Positions 1 to 8,355 of a stretch of 38,086 nucleotides of DNA are shown one piece after another (positions within the stretch are counted from its first letter, which is position 1; each line of letters begins with the position of its first letter). Both the position numbers and the translations under genes were made by a program. The notes under the pieces are model-generated. The model did not search any database. It saw only the letters and a program-made list of their open reading frames with translations, and had not been told where the DNA came from. This DNA is from an uncultured Verrucomicrobiales bacterium (GTDB lineage: Bacteria > Verrucomicrobiota > Verrucomicrobiia > Verrucomicrobiales > DEV007), in the NCBI GenBank assembly GCA_913058215.1, contig CAJXQE010000016.1, positions 1 through 38,086 of the forward strand. Reading direction: 5' to 3'.

Positions 1-34
1 GTCTCGTGGGCTCGGAGATGTGTATAAGAGACAG
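1..34 (+). other. Nextera transposase adapter (library artefact)
   Basis: The first 34 bases are the Nextera read-2 adapter. They begin GTCTCGTGGGCTCGG and finish with the 19-base mosaic end AGATGTGTATAAGAGACAG. This is not organismal DNA; genomic sequence starts at 35. The reverse complement of the same adapter closes the other end of the window. Confidence 0.97.
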
Positions 35-149
35 ATCCCCCTCCTCTGCAATGCCGCATTTGTGGAGGACGCAAGAAGGTTGGCGATAGTGGCAATAATG
101 AGAACCTGCTTGCGATTCAATGTAAGAAATCGCCGTCCCGCCGATACTA

Positions 150-677
150 ATGTATTTAAAGGGACATCGCGCTGTGAAAAAAACCGATCAGAAACAGAAA
201 CTCAATGAATGGCTGGAGCGCCACAAGGGCCTCATCTTTAAGGTCGTTCTCGCCTACTCTGACAAGCGGGAAGACCATGAAGATCTCTTCCAGGAAATTG
301 CGGTCCAGCTTTGGAAATCTATTCCCGGATTTCGGGGCGACTGTGCGGAAACGACCTGGATCTATCGGGTTGCTCTAAACTCGGCGATGGCCTGGTTCAG
401 GAAAGAGAAGAGGCACCGGAATAACCAACGTTCGATCGCTTCTCTTCCGCCTCTTCTGATCGACTCTCCAACTCCCCGCGACGAAAGATTAAACTGGCTC
501 TACGAGAAAATTTCCCAACTCAATGAAATCGACCGCTCCCTCACGTTGCTGATGCTGGACGGATATAGCTACAGGGAAATGGCTGAAATCCTCGGCCTTA
601 CCGAAAGCAATGTCGGGGTAAAAATCAACCGGATCAAAAAGCATTTGGTCGCAGAACTCGAAAGGACAAAACAATGA
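150..677 (+). CDS. RNA polymerase sigma factor, sigma-70 family (ECF-like)
   Basis: A 175-residue protein with the two-domain layout of a small sigma factor. Region 2 is at about residues 20-90, with the DLFQEIAVQLWKSIPGF and TWIYRVALNSAMAWFRK blocks that bind core polymerase and the -10 element. Region 4 is at about 115-170, a helix-turn-helix with SYREMAEILGLTESNVGVKINRIKK. The ATG at 150 gives the longest form. A GTG at 174 (residue 9), preceded by AAAGGGA, would give a more natural N-terminus (MKKTDQKQK) and may be the true start. The stop overlaps the next start as ATGA, so the membrane protein downstream is translationally coupled and probably controls this factor. The family call is firm; the regulon is unknown. 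Confidence 0.9.
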   Translation: MYLKGHRAVKKTDQKQKLNEWLERHKGLIFKVVLAYSDKREDHEDLFQEIAVQLWKSIPGFRGDCAETTWIYRVALNSAMAWFRKEKRHRNNQRSIASLPPLLIDSPTPRDERLNWLYEKISQLNEIDRSLTLLMLDGYSYREMAEILGLTESNVGVKINRIKKHLVAELERTKQ

Positions 678-1258
678 TGAATTTTGATGACTTAAAACTG
701 GTATGGGATGCTCAGAAAGAAGAGCCGGTATTCGCACTCGATCAGGAAGCTGTTTTAAAAACTGTCGAGCGGCAGAATCACTCGATCTCTCGCTATGTGG
801 AACATTTCGAGATCATGATGATTCTGGCGGCCTTTGCCGTGGCCGTAATTCTTCCGCTTGATGCCTGGCGCGAAGGAGATGGTGCCCACCAATATCTTAT
901 CGGAGCAATCTGCCTCGCCGCAGGGATTTACGCATGGCTGGCGCGTCGCAATCGGCGGCGCTTTGAGGTCAAATTCGATCAATCAATTAGTGGGGTCGTC
1001 GAGAAATCCCTCACCCAAATCGAATACCACGAGCGAAGCCTGAAGAATTATTTGTGGCTCTTCCATTTGCCCATCGCACTGGCAGCCGGGATAGGATTGA
1101 CCGTCTATAGCAACACACGCATTCCGTGGATCTGGGGCAGCGTGATAGTAATTTGTTTGCTCAGCTATTGGGGAACACGCAGAGACATTAAAAGGAACCT
1201 CCTGCCCAGGAAAAAGAGCCTGAGGGCGCTTCAAAGCAAGCTTGGGGAAATTGAGTGA
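674..1258 (+). CDS. Four-TM membrane protein, putative partner/anti-sigma of the upstream sigma factor
   Basis: A 194-residue protein. The N-terminus is cytoplasmic-looking (FDDLKLVWDAQKEEPVF, residues 3-19), followed by a basic stretch. Two hydrophobic hairpins lie at about residues 46-62 plus 72-90 and about 127-145 plus 151-165. The tail is strongly basic. The gene starts inside the stop codon of the sigma-factor gene (ATGA overlap), an arrangement common for sigma/regulator pairs. I recognise no zinc-finger anti-sigma motif and no named domain. The anti-sigma role is inferred from coupling and topology only. Confidence 0.75.
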   Translation: MMNFDDLKLVWDAQKEEPVFALDQEAVLKTVERQNHSISRYVEHFEIMMILAAFAVAVILPLDAWREGDGAHQYLIGAICLAAGIYAWLARRNRRRFEVKFDQSISGVVEKSLTQIEYHERSLKNYLWLFHLPIALAAGIGLTVYSNTRIPWIWGSVIVICLLSYWGTRRDIKRNLLPRKKSLRALQSKLGEIE

Positions 1259-1300
1259 TGATTGCAATCTGCCCCCACGTCATTGGAGTATAAGAGACGA

Positions 1301-4207
1301 CTACTTTTTCGTTTTCAAAAAAGCGATCAGGTCGGCCATCTCTTCAACTGTGATCGCTGCTTCGAGGCCTTCAGGCATTAGCGAAACATTGGCGCTGACC
1401 AGCGATGCGATGTCCGTCCGCAGTAGATTGCGGACCTTTCCGTCGAGCTGTTTGATAGTGATGCCTGAAGCGGTTTCGCCGGCAATGAGCCCGAAGAGTT
1501 GCTCGCCGTTCTTTAACTCACAGTTATAAGCGTGATAACCGGGCTGAATGTCGAGATTGGGATCGAGGATGTTGGCCAGCAATTTTTCGGCCGGGTGATC
1601 GGTCACTGTGGCGAGATCAGGCCCCAGGTCGCTGACTCCGGTTTTGCCATGTTTGTGGCAGGCGAGACAGGCTTTCTGAAAAACGATCAACCCACGGTCA
1701 ACATCACCTTTTTGTTTCAAGGCAGGAGCAAAGGTCGCGACGACTTCGGCCCGGAGTTTTCCCGAGGTGCTTGCCAACAGCGTAGCCGCCCGTCCGCGTG
1801 TATTTTTGTTAGGATGCTTGGCGAGTCGGGATTTTACCGAAGGCGAAATCTGGACGGAGCGAATATCACCTTTCTCCACCGCATCCAGAAAGTGATTGGT
1901 CCAATCCTGCCGGGACAAGAGGAGTTCGGTAACCTTGGTTCTGGAAGTCGGAGAAAGATTGCTCCAGCGATCGAGCAACACACCGGAAACGCGAGCGTTG
2001 CCGCTGCTCCGAAGTGAGTTGAGGATACGAGTGAAATCGTCGGGAGTTGTCGCTGGTGAAATTTCCGCGGCAAGGAAGTCGATACCCGTTTTTTGATCAG
2101 CAGGATAACGGGCGAGCAATGCGGCTGCATCGATGCGTTGAGGCAGGCTTGTCGTCTTGTCCTTGAGAAGGAGACGGGCATTTTCGAGCACACTCGTGAA
2201 TCCCAATTTCAACTCCTTGCCTTCTTCCAAAACAGTAATCGAGCGGTCTCGCTCCCTGAGTAAATCAAGCAGGGTAAGTGTGTTCGAAATTGTTCCCAGC
2301 AGTGGCAGTCCGAGTTTTTGAAAGGCATCGCGGTCATCGAGACTGAGGGCCATCCCGGCAAGCTTTTTCCGATAGGCCGGCGGAGCGTCCCCGGGACAGG
2401 CAGCGACCAATCCGGAGAAATGAGGCAGAATGGAACTGGAAGCCGCCGCTACCACAAAAGGATCCTCAGACGCCAGGCCATTCGACAGCGCGGAGGTCGC
2501 CGCACTGGAAGCAGGCATTTCACCAAGAGTAAAGGCGCACTGCAAGCGGACTGCAGCGTCGGGATCGTCAGTGAGTTTTATAACCGCTTTCTCGACTGCG
2601 GACGTGTGTTGAGACTCGGCGAGACGGAGCGCGTTGCTGCGAACACCGGGATGCTCGTCGGCAAGGGCAGTGAGAATTTCCGATTCTTCGAGAGCTCCGA
2701 GACCGTCGAGCGTAGCGAGGGCCTGAACGCGGGTTCGAGGATCCGGCGCTTCGGAAACCAGAGCTTTTATTCGTGGAATAAGGGAACGATCATCCCGCCA
2801 AAAAATGAGCTGCTGAGCTTTATCGCGTTGCCAGCCATTGGTTGAAGAGAGAAAGTCAACGGCATCGCCGCCTTCCAAATCCGGAACGGGTTTCACCGGA
2901 TCCTTGCTGCGTCTCACGCGATAGATTCGTCCACGGTCTTCGCCTTTTCGGTAGTGAGGCAAGAGAGCAGCCTTTCCTTCTTCAGGCAGCCAATGAGGAT
3001 GCTCGATCATGTAGCGATACATGTCCGCGATCCAAAGCCCTCCATCAGGACCGGTTCGGGCCATGACAGGACGAAACCAACGGTCAGTGCCGGCAAGAAA
3101 ATCGGGCTCACCTTCGGCTCCGATCCGCTTTCCGGTGAAGGAAGCTCCGTCACGAGTCACTCCAATGTGTTGGACAAGGTTGTGGAAAGGTTCGCAGGTA
3201 AATGCGTCGAGGCTGGTCCATCCGCCACCCGCTCCCGGACTTGTCGGGAAAAGGGAATCGTCCCGGTAAACCATGCCGGAACATGCCGAGGTAAAGTGTC
3301 CTGATTGATCGAAACCGTGGTAACGCTTTTGAGGTGGTTTGGCAGGAAAAACGGTGGGACTCGGCATCGGAGGCAGGAGCACCCGTCCCTCGGGCGGAGC
3401 GTAATGGGGATTGCGACTGAGGTAGTGATCCGGTAGCACGTAGTGCCAGAGCGGGCGTGAGTTTTGTGTGCCAAACCAATTCCCCCAATTGTCCCGGTTT
3501 CGACCGAACTGAGTCGGACCGCTCTGGGCCTGGACCTCACCGGTATCAGGTCGAAAACGAAAATCGCGACTACCGATCTTGATTTCGGTTCCCGCCCGGG
3601 AGGAGCGGACAGCTGTATTGACGCCGTATTTTCCGTGGTGGCCTCCGGCTGCGACATAAACCCAATTATCGAGTCCCCAGCGCAAGCCGTTCGCTCGAAG
3701 CTGTTGATTCCCTTCGGTGAGTCCGGTGAGAAGAATTTCGCGCTCATCAGCCTTGCCGTCTCCGTTGGTATCGCGCAGCAAAATCACATCCGGCGCGGCG
3801 GTAACGATAACTCCGTCCCGCCAGGTAATGATTCCGTTCGGAAAGTTCAGTTCTTCCGCAAAAATCTCTGAGCGCTCGTAACGACCATCGCGGTCGAGGT
3901 CTTCTAAAACACGGACGCGTCCTCCTGCCGCCCCGTCCTCTCCAAGTCCGAGAGGATAGTCGGCCATTTCCACAACCCAGAGCCGCCCACGGGTATCCCA
4001 GTCAAAGGCAACGGGATCGAGCAAGAGAGGTTCGGAAACGACAAGATCAATGGTGAACCCTTTTGGGACGCTAAGCGTTTTCAATGCAGCCGCGGGTTCG
4101 AGCGGATCGGATTCGCGCTTCCCGGCACTGGGTTCAACGGCAATTAAAGAAGAAGCGAAAAATGCCGTTGCAGCAAAAGGGGTGAAGAGAAATTCTCGGG
4201 AGTTCAT
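1301..4207 (-). CDS. PVC-type membrane-bound dehydrogenase with HEAT-like repeats and C-terminal haem-binding domain
   Basis: A 968-residue exported protein. Residues 1-23 form a signal peptide. Residues about 45-430 match the N-terminal beta-propeller domain of the Pirellula/Verrucomicrobium dehydrogenase family (PKGFTIDLVVSEPLLLDP, GRLWVVEMADYPLG, FPNGI, GLRWGLDNWVYVAAGG). About 440-620 looks like HEAT-type helical repeats. The C-terminal about 130 residues form a cytochrome c-like module with CLACH at 847-851, DLGPDL after it, and an NGEQLFGLIAGE strand region. It is probably a periplasmic sugar or polyol oxidoreductase passing electrons to the covalently bound haem; the substrate cannot be read from sequence. 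It lies 24 bases after the Dabb gene and 28 bases separate Dabb from the ceramidase-like gene, so the three probably form an operon. The family is specific to Planctomycetota and Verrucomicrobiota and is a main clue to the organism. Confidence 0.92.
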   Translation of the reverse strand: MNSREFLFTPFAATAFFASSLIAVEPSAGKRESDPLEPAAALKTLSVPKGFTIDLVVSEPLLLDPVAFDWDTRGRLWVVEMADYPLGLGEDGAAGGRVRVLEDLDRDGRYERSEIFAEELNFPNGIITWRDGVIVTAAPDVILLRDTNGDGKADEREILLTGLTEGNQQLRANGLRWGLDNWVYVAAGGHHGKYGVNTAVRSSRAGTEIKIGSRDFRFRPDTGEVQAQSGPTQFGRNRDNWGNWFGTQNSRPLWHYVLPDHYLSRNPHYAPPEGRVLLPPMPSPTVFPAKPPQKRYHGFDQSGHFTSACSGMVYRDDSLFPTSPGAGGGWTSLDAFTCEPFHNLVQHIGVTRDGASFTGKRIGAEGEPDFLAGTDRWFRPVMARTGPDGGLWIADMYRYMIEHPHWLPEEGKAALLPHYRKGEDRGRIYRVRRSKDPVKPVPDLEGGDAVDFLSSTNGWQRDKAQQLIFWRDDRSLIPRIKALVSEAPDPRTRVQALATLDGLGALEESEILTALADEHPGVRSNALRLAESQHTSAVEKAVIKLTDDPDAAVRLQCAFTLGEMPASSAATSALSNGLASEDPFVVAAASSSILPHFSGLVAACPGDAPPAYRKKLAGMALSLDDRDAFQKLGLPLLGTISNTLTLLDLLRERDRSITVLEEGKELKLGFTSVLENARLLLKDKTTSLPQRIDAAALLARYPADQKTGIDFLAAEISPATTPDDFTRILNSLRSSGNARVSGVLLDRWSNLSPTSRTKVTELLLSRQDWTNHFLDAVEKGDIRSVQISPSVKSRLAKHPNKNTRGRAATLLASTSGKLRAEVVATFAPALKQKGDVDRGLIVFQKACLACHKHGKTGVSDLGPDLATVTDHPAEKLLANILDPNLDIQPGYHAYNCELKNGEQLFGLIAGETASGITIKQLDGKVRNLLRTDIASLVSANVSLMPEGLEAAITVEEMADLIAFLKTKK

Positions 4208-4231
4208 CGAATATCAGGGAAATCGTTTGGA

Positions 4232-4522
4232 TCAGAGCTCGACGAAATCGGCTTCCTGAAAATCGCTGACCTCTTTGAGCCAGCGTTCTTCGACAAACCC
4301 CGTGTGGAGCGGATTTCCACAGTAGCTGTCGTATTCCTCTTGAGTCGAAAAGATCATGGAAATACGAAATCCATGGGGATGTTTTTCACTGGTTTGTCGC
4401 TGGATTCTAAAATTCTGCACTCCCGGAATTTCCGACAGTCCGCTTGCTGTCTGAAGAAACTCGGCTTCCTCAGGCGAACCGGAAGCATGGGTGAGACGAA
4501 AAGTTACGGTGTGTTCAATCAT
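4232..4522 (-). CDS. Dabb (stress-responsive alpha/beta-barrel) domain protein
   Basis: A 96-residue single-domain protein beginning MIEHTVTFRL, the first strand typical of Dabb / dimeric alpha-beta barrel proteins. A central GVQNFRIQRQ strand and a YDSYCGNPLHTGFVEERW helix follow, corresponding to the family's usual Y.xHP.H..F segment. There is no signal peptide. It sits between a ceramidase-like hydrolase and a haem-containing dehydrogenase on the same strand with gaps of 24-28 bases, so it is probably co-transcribed. The small-molecule function is unknown. Confidence 0.82.
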   Translation of the reverse strand: MIEHTVTFRLTHASGSPEEAEFLQTASGLSEIPGVQNFRIQRQTSEKHPHGFRISMIFSTQEEYDSYCGNPLHTGFVEERWLKEVSDFQEADFVEL

Positions 4523-4550
4523 GGTCGGCGGGGAAAGTTCGAAGACGACT

Positions 4551-5987
4551 CTACTTTTTAGGCCAGAGAGACTTTATCACAGCAGTGGTTTCCTCGACCA
4601 GAAACTGCCCCCCTTCCGGTCCGACTACATTGCTTTCGATAATCGCACTATAGCCACCACCCCGAACGGCCTTTTCGGTAGCCAGATAAGTTCCGGGACC
4701 GGTCAGTTGCACGACAAATGTCTGCAATGCAGGACTCCGGGTTTTCATGCGAAGGCCATAGTCAGTAAACAGTTCAAACGGATTCGTGGCAATGGCGATA
4801 TCGCCAAGACGAAGCACATGCAACTCCATTGCATAAGGTTCCAACTTCCCCTCCTTTTGAAGTTCATAACGCTCCATCACTCTTTGATGCCAAAGCGCTT
4901 TCCACAGGGTTTTCACGTTACCCGAGAGCTCTTTGAATCTGGTTTCCGCATTCGTGAACTCTTCTTCAGTCACCTCCCTAAGCGGCAGTTCGATGTTTTT
5001 CACCTCGTGAGAAAAGACCAGGTCTGTATTTATTTCCTGAACGGCACCTTCATAGGCTTCGTTCCAGGCATCCACGACGCGACGCGCCACTTCATCGAGT
5101 CGACTCAGGCCTCTCAGCTTCCTCATCCGTTCTTCAGCCGCCTTTCGATACATCAAATGCGGCGACTGATCTCCCGATGCTCCCGCCCAGGTCAGGATGA
5201 CGAGATCTTTGCCATGCAACTCTTTCAATTTCTCCCTGACTGGATGCCAAAAGTCGGCACTCACTTCGGAAATGCTTTCGACCTCCTGGGAGGGACAGGC
5301 AATGTTTATCGCCGAGGCAATGAGCTTCTTCTCGCTATTCCAGAAGAATAATACCTCCACCCCATGATCTTCGTATCCCTCAAGCTCACGGAATTCTTCC
5401 CGACCGGTTGAACCATACATTTGAGCAACTCCATTGGCATAAACTGTCCGCCGATTCTGAGCTACAACAGCATGACCAAGCCCCCAGCTGACGGCACCGG
5501 CCTCTCGACTTTTCCACGCCTTCTCCACGATGTCGGCAACGCGATCCGCTAGAAAAACCCGATATTCCTTTGGTTGAATGACCCCTTCTTCGGGAATGGT
5601 GTATTTGCCCGGAACCATCACTGGAGCGGTGTGGGTATGGGTCGCATTCACGAAAATTTTCTTCACATCAAATTCGGGGAGCCGCTTCTCCACCCGTTCG
5701 CGAATCATCTCGAGGATGCCCTTTCGAATGGCAACCAGATCACAGGAAACCATGATCGCCTGATCCACTGATTGATCACCATCCCGCGACTCGATTGCGA
5801 CAGCTGATGCAATGACCTCGCTTTGGACTTCTTTCGCAATCCGGGTATGCATCTGGCCCGACAGTGCAACAGGAAGTTCAGGCGTGATGCTTACGCTGGC
5901 TTTGCCGATCCACAATTCTTTGGAGAAGCCAGTGGACACCGGAGGCAAGCAGATCAGCAGGACAAGGATACATCGAAGATACTTCAT
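4551..5987 (-). CDS. Neutral/alkaline non-lysosomal ceramidase-like hydrolase (short form)
   Basis: The frame is open from 6071, but the ATG at 5985-5987 is preferred because it gives a clear signal peptide (MKYLRCILVLLICLPPVSTG). The protein is then 478 residues. Motifs of the neutral ceramidase N-terminal domain are visible: WIGKASVSITP near residue 26, the zinc-site motif NATHTHTAP at 115-122, and GDQSP at 272-276, matching the GDxSP block around the catalytic serine (S275). The length is below that of full neutral ceramidases and I see no C-terminal immunoglobulin-like domain. This form is frequent in Verrucomicrobiota and Planctomycetota, so ceramide itself may not be the substrate. It is the first gene of the probable operon with the Dabb and dehydrogenase genes. 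Confidence 0.85.
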   Translation of the reverse strand: MKYLRCILVLLICLPPVSTGFSKELWIGKASVSITPELPVALSGQMHTRIAKEVQSEVIASAVAIESRDGDQSVDQAIMVSCDLVAIRKGILEMIRERVEKRLPEFDVKKIFVNATHTHTAPVMVPGKYTIPEEGVIQPKEYRVFLADRVADIVEKAWKSREAGAVSWGLGHAVVAQNRRTVYANGVAQMYGSTGREEFRELEGYEDHGVEVLFFWNSEKKLIASAINIACPSQEVESISEVSADFWHPVREKLKELHGKDLVILTWAGASGDQSPHLMYRKAAEERMRKLRGLSRLDEVARRVVDAWNEAYEGAVQEINTDLVFSHEVKNIELPLREVTEEEFTNAETRFKELSGNVKTLWKALWHQRVMERYELQKEGKLEPYAMELHVLRLGDIAIATNPFELFTDYGLRMKTRSPALQTFVVQLTGPGTYLATEKAVRGGGYSAIIESNVVGPEGGQFLVEETTAVIKSLWPKK

Positions 5988-6109
5988 CTGACTACGTATC
6001 TTTGATTTTGGGACTCGGCGCAAGATATCATCTGGCGTCATGCGGGAACTGAGGAACCTATGACCGTTCAAGCGGAAGTCTCAGTACCGATTTGTCCCAT
6101 TCTAAAAGA

Positions 6110-6736
6110 TCACTCTGCATCCAGATATTTTTGCAGATTCAGCTTCAACTGAGTCCGGGCTCGAAAGAGTAAACTCTTCACTGCAGGCACCGAAAGCTTG
6201 AGCACTTTTCCAATGTCTTCATACGGCATTTCTTCATAACGCCGTAAAATAACAGCCATACGTTGTTTCTCCGGCAGCGCTTGAATCGCATCATCAACCG
6301 CCTTTTCCAGCTCCGAATGCAGCACTTCCTCATCCGGCCGGATCGTGGCATGGTCTTCGACGACCTGATGAGATTCCTCTTCGCGCTCCTCCACCGAAAC
6401 GGTTGGCTTCCGCTGGCGGCGCCTTACTTCGTTGAAAACGAGGTTCCGGGTGATCGTAAACATCCAGGTCGTGAACTTCGCCTGAGGCTCGTAGCGATGA
6501 GCCGATTTCCAGATCCGGACGAACACCTGCTGGGCAATGTCCTCCGCTTCATTGGCGCTCCCCAACATTTTTGCAACGGTACCGATCACGGATCCCTGAT
6601 GAATCTCCACCAACTCCTCAAAAGCAATGATATCCCCCTCTTTTACGCGTAACATCAGACTGATGTGATGTTCGTTAGCTTCACCTGAATCTCCGTCCGG
6701 CGAAGGCGGGGTTTGCTGCGAACCGGACTGAGTCAT
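6110..6736 (-). CDS. ECF RNA polymerase sigma factor (RpoE-like)
   Basis: A 208-residue sigma factor. After a polar N-terminal extension (about 25 residues), region 2 runs over about residues 30-105 (EDIAQQVFVRIWKSAHRY and FTTWMFTITRNLVFNEVRRR). An acidic linker follows (VEEREEESHQVVED). Region 4 lies at about 145-200 (ALPEKQRMAVILRRYEEMPY, EDIGKVLKLSVPAVKSLLFR). No anti-sigma gene adjoins it: downstream on the same strand is the ceramidase-like operon after about 120 bases, and the gene to the right is divergent. Control by a distant regulator is therefore likely. Confidence 0.92.
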   Translation of the reverse strand: MTQSGSQQTPPSPDGDSGEANEHHISLMLRVKEGDIIAFEELVEIHQGSVIGTVAKMLGSANEAEDIAQQVFVRIWKSAHRYEPQAKFTTWMFTITRNLVFNEVRRRQRKPTVSVEEREEESHQVVEDHATIRPDEEVLHSELEKAVDDAIQALPEKQRMAVILRRYEEMPYEDIGKVLKLSVPAVKSLLFRARTQLKLNLQKYLDAE

Positions 6737-6844
6737 AAATGGTGTAAAGTTTCTCTGGCTTTGCCGATAAATACGAACTAGGGCAGAAACCTATAACCCA
6801 AATTCCCGTCAATCGTTCTCATAATTTTTCCTTATTGAAAAGAA

Positions 6845-7489
6845 ATGACAAGCTCGCGAAGGAGACAAACTACCCGTGTCACAAAAATGGGGCGAATGAT
6901 GGCGCGCCAACTGATGAAATTGGGAGTGTCCGTTGAGGCCATTTCGATTTGCGGAATGATTCTTGGTCTCGTCGCCGGGCTCGCTCTTTCCAGAACAGCA
7001 ACGATGCCAGATGGCATTCTATGGTGGATCATTGCCTTGCTCGGATGCTCAGCACGTCTCATCCTGACCGTGATTGGCGAAGCGATCGCGGACACCTGGT
7101 CGACAACGGACAATATAGAAGAAGAGTCCTATCGACAGCTTCCGGAAAGGGTATCAGATGCAGTCACGATGATCGGACTTGGTTTTGCCGAGTTATCCAA
7201 CCCCTGGTTGGGACTTGCCACCGCTCTTCTGGCGATCCTTTCATCCTACTCGCGGGCATTGCGTGAGCCTTTCGACTACCGGGGGTTTATGAATCGCAAA
7301 CACCGTCTGGCAATCGTAATTTGCACCTCATTCATCATGCTGTTCACCACCGACTTAACTATTGGCGGAATTTCCATCCCAACCATAAGCCTGGCGTTGA
7401 TCAGCATAGGATGCGCCTCTGCCATTATTTATCGTTGGATTGCCCCGAAGAGTAAGATGGCCAATAGGAAAAACTCAAAAAACCGTTGA
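6845..7489 (+). CDS. CDP-alcohol phosphatidyltransferase-like membrane protein with degenerate active site
   Basis: A 214-residue polytopic protein with a basic N-terminus and about five to six hydrophobic segments (33-50, 57-75, 105-130, 150-165, 172-190). The fold cues of the family are present: the GVSVEAISICGMILGLVAGL opening helix, CSARLILTVIG at 68-78, and QLPERVSDA at 98-106, which corresponds to the family's PDRISDA block. The family's conserved acids are substituted. Where DG is expected there is G78-E79, and where PDR is expected there is P100-E101-R102. Only D105 of the last block is kept. It may be a non-catalytic or altered-specificity member. It is divergent from the sigma-factor gene and followed after 88 bases by the amidase gene. 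Confidence 0.7.
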   Translation: MTSSRRRQTTRVTKMGRMMARQLMKLGVSVEAISICGMILGLVAGLALSRTATMPDGILWWIIALLGCSARLILTVIGEAIADTWSTTDNIEEESYRQLPERVSDAVTMIGLGFAELSNPWLGLATALLAILSSYSRALREPFDYRGFMNRKHRLAIVICTSFIMLFTTDLTIGGISIPTISLALISIGCASAIIYRWIAPKSKMANRKNSKNR

Positions 7490-7577
7490 GCTTATGAACA
7501 CAAGGTTTGGATTTATTTAAGAAACCTTAACCAATTGCTCGACAAACACGGAAACTGTTACTAGTCTGAGTCCTCTA

Positions 7578-8201
7578 ATGAGCCGCCCTTCTCCAATTCG
7601 CTTCCCCCATTGGATTCTGTTCCTCTTTGCAATCAGCACTTTGCTGATTTCCGGTGCGGCGCACGCTCAGACATTCAATCATGTCGTTCTGGATCCGGGG
7701 CATGGCGGAAAAGATCCGGGGTCTCAGGGATTCGGGGAAGTTGAAAAAGTTCTCAGCCTTGACCTGGCCAAGCGCATTGAAAAAGTGCTCGTGGGAAAAG
7801 GCGTTACCGTCTCTCTCACTCGAACCACGGACACGTATGTTGAACTCGTCGATCGCGCCGAGGTCGCAAACAAAGCGTCTAAAAGTATTTTCGTAAGCCT
7901 CCACTTCAATGCGCATACAGACCGGAGCATCAATGGCACCGAAACATTCTATTGGCCGGGTAGCGAAGAGGGACGCAGACTGGCTAGCTATATCCAGAGC
8001 GAACTCGGCAGGCGTCTTGTCACCAGAAACCGGGGGTTCAAGCCGGAGCGCCTCAAAGTTCTCGAGGCAACGGAAGGAACAGCAATTCTCATAGAATGTG
8101 GATTCATTTCCAACCGCTGGGAGTGTCAGCGCTGCGGGGCAGAATGGTTTCGTCAAATTCTTGCCGAGGAAATCGCCCAGGGAATCATGCGATATCGTTG
8201 A
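7578..8201 (+). CDS. N-acetylmuramoyl-L-alanine amidase (Amidase_3, AmiC/CwlV type)
   Basis: A 207-residue exported zinc amidase that cleaves the bond between muramic acid and the stem peptide. Residues 1-30 are a signal peptide ending AHA. The catalytic domain follows directly, with no AMIN or peptidoglycan-binding domain. Visible motifs are LDPGHGGKDPG (zinc ligand H42), E56 in the EKVLSLDLA segment, SLHFNAH (zinc ligand H109) and LIECGFISN (catalytic E173). It is a minimal single-domain enzyme, consistent with daughter-cell separation or wall turnover. The lack of an autoinhibitory helix suggests control by expression or export, which is inference. Confidence 0.93.
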   Translation: MSRPSPIRFPHWILFLFAISTLLISGAAHAQTFNHVVLDPGHGGKDPGSQGFGEVEKVLSLDLAKRIEKVLVGKGVTVSLTRTTDTYVELVDRAEVANKASKSIFVSLHFNAHTDRSINGTETFYWPGSEEGRRLASYIQSELGRRLVTRNRGFKPERLKVLEATEGTAILIECGFISNRWECQRCGAEWFRQILAEEIAQGIMRYR

Positions 8202-8273
8202 TTCGTCGCATCTTTTTGCTCAGTTACTGTCTTTTCGTTTATTGTAATCTCTAATTTCTCCGTAATTTCGAGT

Positions 8274-8302
8274 TTTACCCTCAATCATCGATGTGGTATA
8301 AT
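8274..8302 (+). promoter_or_regulatory. Predicted sigma-70-type promoter for the ankyrin-like gene
   Basis: A perfect -10 hexamer TATAAT (8297-8302) lies 17 bases after TTTACC (8274-8279, four of six matches to TTGACA). Transcription would start near 8309, giving a leader of about 45 bases before the ATG at 8356. Confidence 0.45.
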
Positions 8303-8308
8303 CACCAC
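8293..8308. promoter_or_regulatory. Inverted repeat over the -10 element (possible operator)
   Basis: GTGGT (8293-8297) and ACCAC (8304-8308) form a 5-base inverted repeat with a 6-base spacer that covers the TATAAT box. A protein bound here would block polymerase. The arms are short, so this is only a candidate. Confidence 0.3.
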
Positions 8309-8355
8309 GATCTTCCTCAACAACAAAAACTTCAACCATTTCTGCCACTACCATC

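Noticed and set aside
20..208. 62-codon plus-strand ORF at the left end
   Set aside because: Begins inside adapter sequence and runs out of frame with the sigma-factor gene; no recognisable product.
1288..1298. GTATAAGAGAC, 11 bases identical to part of the Nextera mosaic end, at a junction between convergent genes (possible chimera point)
   Set aside because: Only 11 of 19 mosaic-end bases match and flanking bases do not; both neighbouring genes are intact. Probably chance, though read mapping across the point would settle it.
4491..5351. 286-codon plus-strand ORF
   Set aside because: Lies opposite the ceramidase-like gene, which has clear family motifs; this frame shows none.
7502..7528. 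AAGGTTT/AAACCTT inverted repeat before the amidase gene as a terminator
   Set aside because: Seven-base stem with a 13-base AT-rich loop and no T-run; too weak to call.
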